Shown here piece by piece: positions 58,182-64,000 of a DNA stretch of 64,000 nucleotides (positions are counted from its first letter, which is position 1; each line of letters opens with the position of its first letter). Under the pieces are notes generated by a model that worked only from the letters and a program-made list of their open reading frames with translations, made no database searches and was not told where the DNA came from. A program made the translations under genes and the position numbers. Origin of the DNA: DASPHG01 sp963748315 (GTDB lineage: Bacteria > Actinomycetota > Thermoleophilia > Solirubrobacterales > Thermoleophilaceae); assembly GCA_963748315.1 (NCBI GenBank), contig CAVVIK010000005.1:310001-374000 (forward strand). Direction: 5' to 3'.

Positions 58182-59003
58182 ATGTGCCGGATCCTCGGAT
58201 GCGTATCCGCCGAGCCGATCTCGATCGAGCACGAGCTGCTCCACTCCGACAACCCGCTCATCCAGCAGTCCGAGGACCACGACTCCGGCTGGGGAATGGC
58301 CGTCTACAGCCAGGCCGACTGCGAGCAGCCCGAGCTCGTGCGGTTTCCCGAGGCGGCATACAGCGACGGCGAGTTCCGCCGCGCGACCTCGATGCGCGGG
58401 CGCATCTTCAACGCCCACCTGAGGCGCGCGACGCTCGGCGGGCTGACGCTCGTCAACACGCATCCCTTCGTGATGGGCGAGTACTCGTTCTCGCACAACG
58501 GCACGGTGCTCCGCTACCCGAAGCTGCGCGAGGACGGATGCCCGCCGCCCCAGGGCGAGACGGACTCCGAGCACATGTTCAACTGGCTCATGTGCCACTA
58601 CGACTCCAATCGCACGATCGCCTCGCTGCGGAAGCTCGTCCAGACGTGCATCAAGAGCTCCGCCTTCTCGGGTCTCAACTTCCTCTTCTCGGACGGCCGC
58701 TGCCTGTACGCCTACAAGCTCGGCATCTTCGAGCTCCACTGGCTCGTGCGTCCCGGGCAGGCGCTCGTCGCCTCCGAGGTCATCACGCCCGATGAGGCCT
58801 GGCACACGGTCCAGCAGGACGTCCTGCTCGTCCTCAACCCGGACAACCCGGAGAGTCCGCACGCCGAGCGGCTCGTCGGGAACGACTGGATCGCCAAGGC
58901 CGAGATCGAGAAGTTCGAGCAGGGGCAGCATCTCCGCGGCGTCGCGCGCGGTGAGTTCGCGGCCCAGCGGGCTGCGCGCGTGGCGGCGGGCACCGCCGAG
59001 TGA
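58182..59003 (+). CDS. Class II glutamine amidotransferase
   Basis: After removal of Met the protein starts with the nucleophile Cys2 (MCRILG), as expected for Ntn-type glutaminases. The ~273 residues show DSGWGMAVY, FNAHLRRATLGGLTLVNTHPFVMGEYSFSHNGTV (the oxyanion and Arg site) and ETDSEHMFNWLMCH. No synthase domain is attached. Related proteins include EgtC and YafJ. The acceptor of the ammonia is unknown. It overlaps the lipid-kinase gene by four bases. Confidence 0.88.
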   Translation: MCRILGCVSAEPISIEHELLHSDNPLIQQSEDHDSGWGMAVYSQADCEQPELVRFPEAAYSDGEFRRATSMRGRIFNAHLRRATLGGLTLVNTHPFVMGEYSFSHNGTVLRYPKLREDGCPPPQGETDSEHMFNWLMCHYDSNRTIASLRKLVQTCIKSSAFSGLNFLFSDGRCLYAYKLGIFELHWLVRPGQALVASEVITPDEAWHTVQQDVLLVLNPDNPESPHAERLVGNDWIAKAEIEKFEQGQHLRGVARGEFAAQRAARVAAGTAE

Positions 59004-59887
59004 GCGACCGCCGACTCGCGCTCTTCGCCAACCCCGCCGCCGCCGGCGGGCGTGCCCTGACCGCTGTCCCGGCTGTGGAGATGGAACTCACCCACCTTGG
59101 TGTCCCGTACCGCGTCGTCGATACGACGAGCGTCGAGCACGCGCGTGAGGAGGCCCGGACCGCGGCCGCGGACGGTGAGACGGTCGTCGCTGTGGGTGGC
59201 GACGGGCTGGTCGGCTCCCTGGCGGGAGCGCTGCGCGGAGGAGCGGGCCCGCTCGCGATCGTCCCCAGCGGCCGCGGCAACGACTTCGCGCGCGTGCTGA
59301 AGATCCCGACCGAGCCGCGCGAGGCCGCGCGCGTCGCCGTGGACGGCAGCGAGCGTATCGTCGACCTGGGCGTCGCCAACGGCCGTGCGTTCGTCGGCAT
59401 TGCGAGCCTCGGGTTCGACTCGGACGCGAACCGGATCGCGAACGAGGCGAAGCTCGTGAAGGGCAATCTCGTCTATCTCTATGCCGCCCTGCGGGCGCTG
59501 GTCGGCTGGAAGCACGCCCGCTTCCGCGTCACGGTCGACGGCAGGGAGCGCGAGGTGGTGGGCTATTCGGTTGCGGTGGGCAACTCGAAGGCGTACGGCG
59601 GCGGGATGTTCGTGTTCCCGCACGCGAAGCTCGATGACGGACTGCTCGACATCGTGACCGTCGCGCAACACGGGAAGCTCCGCTGGCTCGCCGCGGTGCC
59701 GAAGGTCTTCAAAGGCACGCACGTCGACAGCCCGTACGGGAAGTTCGAGACGGGCGAGGTCGTTCAGGTGGTCGCGGACCGGCCCTTCACCGTGTACGCG
59801 GACGGCGACCCGATCGCCGAGCTCCCGCTCGAGGTGACGGTGGACAAGGCGTCGCTGCGGGTGATCGTCCCGACGGAAGCCGCCTGA
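59000..59887 (+). CDS. Diacylglycerol kinase-like lipid kinase (DagK/YegS family)
   Basis: The 295-residue protein has the nucleotide loop VVAVGGDGLVGSLAGAL (GGDGT family), LAIVPSGRGNDFARVL and the C-terminal acid cluster (LDDGLLDIV, VYADGDPIAEL). It phosphorylates diacylglycerol or a related lipid; in actinobacteria such enzymes return diacylglycerol to phospholipid synthesis. It lies between the amidotransferase and murT and shares one base with murT. Confidence 0.9.
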   Translation: MSDRRLALFANPAAAGGRALTAVPAVEMELTHLGVPYRVVDTTSVEHAREEARTAAADGETVVAVGGDGLVGSLAGALRGGAGPLAIVPSGRGNDFARVLKIPTEPREAARVAVDGSERIVDLGVANGRAFVGIASLGFDSDANRIANEAKLVKGNLVYLYAALRALVGWKHARFRVTVDGREREVVGYSVAVGNSKAYGGGMFVFPHAKLDDGLLDIVTVAQHGKLRWLAAVPKVFKGTHVDSPYGKFETGEVVQVVADRPFTVYADGDPIAELPLEVTVDKASLRVIVPTEAA

Positions 59888-61245
59888 TGCTGCGATTGAA
59901 GCTGGCACTGGCCCGGTTCGTCCGGGCGGCGAGCCGCCGCCTCGGACGCGGTGGTGGCACGACGCTGCCCGGGCGCCTCCTGCTGCGGCTCGACCGGCGC
60001 GCGATCGCGCGCCTCGGCGGCCGACTCGAGGGCGGCACGACGCTCCTGTCCGCGACCAACGGCAAGACGACGACCGCCTCGATGATCGCCGGGATCCTCG
60101 AGCGCGCAGGGCGGCCGGTCGTGCGCAACGCGGCTGGGTCGAACATGCACTGGGGCATCGCGACCGCCCTGATCGACGCCGGGCATCGTCCCGGCGAGCT
60201 CGGGCTGTTCGAGGTCGACGAGGCGTGGCTGCCGGCGGTGGCGCAACAGCTGATGCCGGCCACCTTCGTGCTCTGCAACTTGTTCCGCGACCAGCTCGAC
60301 CGCTACGGCGAGCTCGAGCTGCTCGCCGATCGCTGGGCCGAGCTGGTCGAGGACCGTGCGGGATCGGCGCGGTTCGTGCTGAACGCGGACGACCCGCTGG
60401 TCGCGGACCTCGGCCGGGAGCGTCCCGGCGTCGTCTACTTCGGCGTCTCGGACGACTCGCAGGCGCTGCCCGAGCTGCAGCACGCGGCCGATTCGAAGCA
60501 CTGCCGAAATTGCGGCACGCCCTACGACTACGAGGCGGTCTACCTCGGCCACCTCGGCCGCTACCGCTGTCCGAACTGCGGACGGACGCGTCCCGAGCCC
60601 GAGGTGGTCGCCGAGCGGGTCGAGCTCGACGGGATGGCCGGCTCGCGCGTGTCGCTGCGCACTCCCGCGGGGTCCGCCGATATCCGCCTCCCCCTCCCCG
60701 GTCTCTACAACGTCTACAACGCCGTCGCCGCGGCGGCCGCCGCGCTCGAGCTCGGCGCGTCGCTCGACCAGGTGAAGACATCGCTCGAGGCGCAAACGGC
60801 CGCGTTCGGGCGCGTGGAGACGATTCCTGTCGACGGCCGCGACGTGTCGATCCTGCTCGTGAAGAACCCCGCCGGCGCGAACGAGGTGTTGCGCACGCTG
60901 ATTCTCGAAGGCCGCGAGCTCGACCTCTGGATCGCGCTGAACGACAAGATCGCCGACGGGCGCGACGTCTCGTGGGTCTGGGACGCGGACTTCGAGCTGC
61001 TGGCCGGCCACGTGCGGCGGGTGACCTGCTCGGGGACGCGCGCGGAGGAGATGGCGCTGCGGCTGAAGTACGCCGGGATCGAGGCCGAGCCCGCCGTGGA
61101 CCGCGACCTCTGGCGCTCGCTCGACTCGGCCGTCGCCGGCGTCGAGCCCGGCGGCCGCCTGTTCGCGCTCCCCACCTACACGGCGCTGCTCGAGCTGCGC
61201 GACGTGCTCGCCGATCGCGGGCTTGCGAGGCCATGGGCAGCCTGA
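59887..61245 (+). CDS. murT: Lipid II isoglutaminyl synthase, MurT subunit
   Basis: MurT, with GatD, amidates D-Glu of the lipid II stem peptide. The 452-residue protein has the Mur-ligase ATP loop LLSATNGKTTTASMIAGIL (residue ~58) and VLCNLFRDQLDRYGEL. A four-Cys zinc ribbon inside the middle domain (SKHCRNCGTPY and YRCPNCGRTR) is found in MurT proteins. The C-terminal DUF1727 domain shows KNPAGANEVLR and LNDKIADGRDVSWVWDADFE with the catalytic Asp. gatD is 713 bases downstream, with a methyltransferase gene between. Confidence 0.95.
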   Translation: MLRLKLALARFVRAASRRLGRGGGTTLPGRLLLRLDRRAIARLGGRLEGGTTLLSATNGKTTTASMIAGILERAGRPVVRNAAGSNMHWGIATALIDAGHRPGELGLFEVDEAWLPAVAQQLMPATFVLCNLFRDQLDRYGELELLADRWAELVEDRAGSARFVLNADDPLVADLGRERPGVVYFGVSDDSQALPELQHAADSKHCRNCGTPYDYEAVYLGHLGRYRCPNCGRTRPEPEVVAERVELDGMAGSRVSLRTPAGSADIRLPLPGLYNVYNAVAAAAAALELGASLDQVKTSLEAQTAAFGRVETIPVDGRDVSILLVKNPAGANEVLRTLILEGRELDLWIALNDKIADGRDVSWVWDADFELLAGHVRRVTCSGTRAEEMALRLKYAGIEAEPAVDRDLWRSLDSAVAGVEPGGRLFALPTYTALLELRDVLADRGLARPWAA

Positions 61246-61961
61246 CCGCGATCTGGCACGACGTCGAGTGCGCCGCGTACCTGGCAGACGTCGACGTCTG
61301 GCGCGAGCTCGCCGAGGGCACGGAAGGCCCCATCCTCGACCTGGGCTGCGGGACGGGGCGGGTCGCCCTCGACCTTGCATCGCGCGGGCACGACGTGACG
61401 GGGATCGACACCGACGCGGAGCTGGTCGAGGCCCTGCGCGTGCGCGCGCGCGAACGCGGTCTCCAGGTGGATGCGGAGCCCGGCGACGCTCGCTCGTTCG
61501 AGCTTGGGCGGTCCTTTGCACTCGTCATCTCCCCGATGCAGGTGGTTCAGTTACTTGGCGGCCCCGACGGACGCCGCTCGATGTTCGCCGCCGTGCGCAG
61601 TCACCTCGATGTCGGCGGGACATTCGCCGCAGCGCTTGCAAACCCGTTCGAGGGCGTGCCGGATGAGGAGCTCGGGCCGCCCGTCCCCGACATCCGCGAG
61701 TACGAGGGCTGGGTCTACTCGTCCACGCCGACCGGCATCAGGCGCGTGAAGGACTGGTTCCTGATCGACCGTCACCGCGAGGCCGTGTCGCCGGAGGGCG
61801 AACGCACCGAGGAGTTCTCGACGCTCGTTCTCGACACCTTGCGTGCGGACCAGTTCGAAGCCGAGGCGACGCCGCACGGCTTCGCCCCGAAAGGGGTTCG
61901 CCGCGTACCGCCGACCCCGGAATACGTGGGCAGCGACGTCGTCGTGCTGGAGGCCGTATGA
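61233..61961 (+). CDS. SAM-dependent methyltransferase between murT and gatD
   Basis: The 242-residue protein has a class I fold with SAM motif PILDLGCGTGRVALDLASRGHDVTGIDTD and the acidic segment LVISPMQVVQLLGGPD. Its start overlaps murT by 13 bases and its stop overlaps gatD by four bases, so it is made with both subunits. Methylation of a wall precursor or lipid is possible, but there is no direct evidence. In most genomes murT and gatD are adjacent, so the insertion is unusual. Confidence 0.85.
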   Translation: MGSLTAIWHDVECAAYLADVDVWRELAEGTEGPILDLGCGTGRVALDLASRGHDVTGIDTDAELVEALRVRARERGLQVDAEPGDARSFELGRSFALVISPMQVVQLLGGPDGRRSMFAAVRSHLDVGGTFAAALANPFEGVPDEELGPPVPDIREYEGWVYSSTPTGIRRVKDWFLIDRHREAVSPEGERTEEFSTLVLDTLRADQFEAEATPHGFAPKGVRRVPPTPEYVGSDVVVLEAV

Positions 61962-62683
61962 GCGCGTTGCGGGTCTGCGCCCTCTATCCCGACCTGATGA
62001 ACATCTACGCCGACCGCGGCAACATCGCCGTGCTGCGGGCACGCTGCGAGTGGCGTGGGATCGGCTTCGAGCTCGGCGCCGCGTCGATGCGCGAGCCGGT
62101 GGACCCGCAGGCGTGGGACCTGCTCTACATGGGCGGCGGCCAGGATCGCGACCAGGCGGCCGTGGCAGTCGACATGGTCGAGACGAAGCGCGACGCGCTG
62201 CACGCCGCGGCGGACCGCGGCGCGGTCGTGCTCGCCGTGTGCGGCGGCTACCAGCTGCTCGGCCACAGCTACGCGATGGGCGACGAGGAACTCCCTGGCG
62301 TCGGCCTCGTGGACCTGCGCACCGTCCGTGAGCCGGGCCCGCGGCTGATCGGCAACTGCGCGATCGAGGCGGACCTCGGGACCGGGCCGCGCGTGATCGC
62401 CGGCTTCGAGAACCACGGCGGCCGCACGTACCTCGGCGAGGGCGCGCAGCCGCTCGGACGCGTACTGAAGGGACACGGCAACAACGGCAAGGACGGGTTC
62501 GAGGGCGTCCGCAGAGGCAACGTGATCGGCACCTACCTCCACGGTCCCCTGCTGCCGAAGAACGTGTGGCTGGCCGACCGCCTGATCGAGCTGGCGCTCG
62601 GCATCGAGCTCGACCCGCTCCCCGGCGACGCGCTGGAGGAGGCGGCGCACATGAGCGCGCGGCGGGCGGCGGGTGTAGCTTGA
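61958..62683 (+). CDS. gatD: Lipid II isoglutaminyl synthase, glutaminase subunit GatD
   Basis: GatD supplies ammonia from glutamine to MurT. The 241-residue protein is a class I (CobB/CobQ-type) amidotransferase. The nucleophile Cys is in VVLAVCGGYQLLGHSY (residue ~93), and the His is in GTYLHGPLLPKNVWLADRLI near 190. LYMGGGQDRDQ is the substrate loop. It ends the five-gene overlapping unit that starts at 58182. Confidence 0.95.
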   Translation: MSALRVCALYPDLMNIYADRGNIAVLRARCEWRGIGFELGAASMREPVDPQAWDLLYMGGGQDRDQAAVAVDMVETKRDALHAAADRGAVVLAVCGGYQLLGHSYAMGDEELPGVGLVDLRTVREPGPRLIGNCAIEADLGTGPRVIAGFENHGGRTYLGEGAQPLGRVLKGHGNNGKDGFEGVRRGNVIGTYLHGPLLPKNVWLADRLIELALGIELDPLPGDALEEAAHMSARRAAGVA

Positions 62684-62698
62684 GCGCAGTCTCCGCGC

Positions 62699-63673
62699 AT
62701 GGCTGACACGGCTTTCGTAACCGGCGGCTCCGGCTTCATCGGTGGGCGGCTGATCCGCCGCCTGGTCAGGGACGGCTGGACCGTCAGGGCGCTCGCCCGC
62801 TCGGACGCGTCCGCCGCGAAGGTCCGGGATGCGGGTGCTCACGCCGTCATGGGCGACCTCGACGACGTCGCGGCGATGGCGGACGGCGCGCGGGGCTGCG
62901 AGTGCGCGTTCCACGCCGCCGCCTCGCTCGGCGACTGGGGTCGGCGGGAGGACTTCGTGCGCGGCAACGTCACCGGCACCGAGAACGCGCTGCGGGCGTG
63001 CCGCGAGGCCGGCGCCCGGCGCTTCGTGCACGTCGGGACCGAGGCGGCGCTCCTGGTCGGCCAGCCGCTCGTCAACGCGGACGAGCGCGTCCCGCTGCGG
63101 CCCGACTCGAAGGCGCACTACCCGGCGACCAAGGCGATGGCGGAGCAGGCCGTGCTCGACGCGAATCGGGACGGCTTCGAGACGGTCGTCCTGCGACCGC
63201 GGCTCGTGTGGGGCCCTGGCGACACGACGATCGTCCCGGCGCTCAAGGAGGCGGTCGCCAAGGGGCGCTTCTCCTGGATCGGCGGCGGCGGGCACAGGAC
63301 CTCGACCACGCACGTGGACAACGTCGTCGAGGGCCTCGTCCTCGCCGCGATGCGCGGCAAGCCCGGCAACGCGTACTTCGTCACCGACGGCGACCCGGTC
63401 GTGTTCCGCGACTTCATCACCGAGCTGATGGCGACGGCGGACGTCGAGATGCCAGACCGGAGCGTCCCGGTCGCGGTCGCGAAGCCGCTGGCAGCCGTCT
63501 CGGAAGGCATCTGGGGCGCGCTCCGCCGTACCTCTACCCCACCCCTCACCCGCCTCGCGGTGTGGCTCTCGGCGATGGAATGCACGATCGACATCTCCAA
63601 GGCCCGCAGCGAGCTCGGCTACGAGCCGGTCAAGACGATCGAGGAGGGCATGGCGGAGCTGCGCGCGGCGTGA
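62699..63673 (+). CDS. NAD-dependent epimerase/dehydratase (extended SDR)
   Basis: The 324-residue protein is an extended SDR: TGGSGFIGGRLIRRLVRDG as the NAD site, VTGTENALRACREAGARRFVHVGTEAAL, the Tyr-x3-Lys motif YPATKAMAEQAV and VVLRPRLVWGPGD. The C-terminus resembles 3-beta-hydroxysteroid dehydrogenase/cinnamyl reductase relatives. The substrate is unknown. It overlaps the next gene by four bases. Confidence 0.87.
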   Translation: MADTAFVTGGSGFIGGRLIRRLVRDGWTVRALARSDASAAKVRDAGAHAVMGDLDDVAAMADGARGCECAFHAAASLGDWGRREDFVRGNVTGTENALRACREAGARRFVHVGTEAALLVGQPLVNADERVPLRPDSKAHYPATKAMAEQAVLDANRDGFETVVLRPRLVWGPGDTTIVPALKEAVAKGRFSWIGGGGHRTSTTHVDNVVEGLVLAAMRGKPGNAYFVTDGDPVVFRDFITELMATADVEMPDRSVPVAVAKPLAAVSEGIWGALRRTSTPPLTRLAVWLSAMECTIDISKARSELGYEPVKTIEEGMAELRAA

Positions 63674-64000
63674 AGTTCAGCGCCCGCACGTCGTGGACGG
63701 GCTCGACCGGGCTCGGCTGGGAGGACTACGACCGCACGCACACGGCCCGCGTCTCCGAGCAGACCGTCACCCTGACCACGGCCGAGGAGAAGGGCGACTC
63801 CCGGCTTGCGAATCCCGAGCTGTTGCTGCTGGCCGCGGCCTCCTCCTGCCAGATGCTCTGGTTTCTCCATCTCGCGGCGAAGGCGCGCATAGACGTCGTC
63901 GCCTACGAGGACGACTGCGAGGCCGACATGCCGGAAGACCGGTTCACGCGCGTGGTCCTACGCCCGCGGATCACGATCGAGGGCGATGCGAGCGAGGAGC
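63670..64000 (+). CDS. OsmC-like protein, 5' part (cut by the window end)
   Basis: The first 110 residues are visible. FSARTSWTGSTGLGWEDYDRTHTARV leads to ANPELLLLAAASSCQMLWFLHLAAKARIDVVAYEDDCEADM, which is the OsmC/Ohr core with the first catalytic Cys in ASSCQM. The family reduces organic hydroperoxides with dithiol partners. The second Cys would lie beyond the window. The GTG start at 63670 overlaps the stop of the epimerase gene. Confidence 0.85.
   Translation, partial: MKFSARTSWTGSTGLGWEDYDRTHTARVSEQTVTLTTAEEKGDSRLANPELLLLAAASSCQMLWFLHLAAKARIDVVAYEDDCEADMPEDRFTRVVLRPRITIEGDASEE

Noticed and set aside
58712..61528. Minus-strand frame of ~938 codons opposite the lipid kinase and murT
   Set aside because: Very Arg/Ala-rich, low complexity, antisense to well-supported genes.
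1..64000. Mobile element, prophage, CRISPR, toxin-antitoxin or restriction system
   Set aside because: No transposase, integrase, phage structural gene, repeat-spacer pattern, paired small toxin gene or methylase/nuclease pair was found on either strand.

Overview
The window is one continuous piece of a high-GC chromosome. It most likely comes from an actinobacterium of the Thermoleophilia type (Solirubrobacterales or Gaiellales-like). The reasons are the G+C-rich third codon positions, SepF-based division, a MurT/GatD lipid II amidation pair, an RsiG-type c-di-GMP protein, a WS/DGAT acyltransferase, MlaE/YrbE permeases, a MurA with Asp in place of the catalytic Cys, and many promoters that sit directly on GTG start codons. 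I see no tRNA, rRNA, CRISPR array, insertion sequence, phage or attachment site. No stretch longer than about 250 bases lacks a gene, and the longest gap (45005-45249) holds a riboswitch.

Layout. 1-3135: the start of a secreted glycosidase-like gene, a DUF389 membrane protein, an isocitrate/isopropylmalate dehydrogenase relative and an HD-domain protein. 3175-10006: murA followed by a tightly overlapping histidine operon, hisZ-G-D-B-H-A-F. 10037-16371: a tRNA nucleotidyltransferase/poly(A) polymerase relative, YfiH, YggS, sepF, proC, yggT, lspA and rluD, which together form a division and cell-wall type cluster. 16562-30950: rpsB-tsf-pyrH-frr-uppS-cdsA-dxr-rseP, an acyl-CoA synthetase, ispG, proS and a CDP-alcohol phosphatidyltransferase, covering translation, isoprenoid, phospholipid and membrane proteolysis functions. 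30995-34484: an RsiG relative, an FHA protein, an FtsR-like MerR regulator, an SRPBCC protein and an ether-lipid-synthase-like flavoenzyme. 34456-43491: mixed genes including a membrane-bound sigma-HTH/RskA fusion, nadE, a ferritin-like protein, glnK-amt, YbaK and WS/DGAT.

43553-54456: secreted proteins, a c-di-AMP riboswitch in front of an RlpA-like wall protein, dinB, an ECF sigma factor, a LysR regulator, and an operon with two MlaE/YrbE permeases but no MCE protein, divergent from a GntR regulator. 54539-64000: two methyltransferases, a lipoprotein cyclophilin, a HAD phosphatase, a likely dead dual-specificity phosphatase, a class II amidotransferase, a diacylglycerol kinase-like protein, murT-methyltransferase-gatD, an epimerase and the start of an OsmC-like gene.

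Two features run through the whole window. First, at least seventeen genes have a TAnnnT box placed 6-8 bases before the start codon with no Shine-Dalgarno, which indicates leaderless transcription. Second, about fifteen single-base frame breaks, mostly insertions, interrupt genes that include the normally essential hisD, dxr and rseP. These look like uncorrected sequencing indels rather than gene decay, and affected genes are annotated here as single genes across the break. I did not find a convincing wholly new defence or mobile system. The best leads are the MCE-less MlaE operon, the one-chain sigma-HTH/RskA membrane protein, the RsiG relative with a changed motif, and the riboswitch-controlled wall protein.
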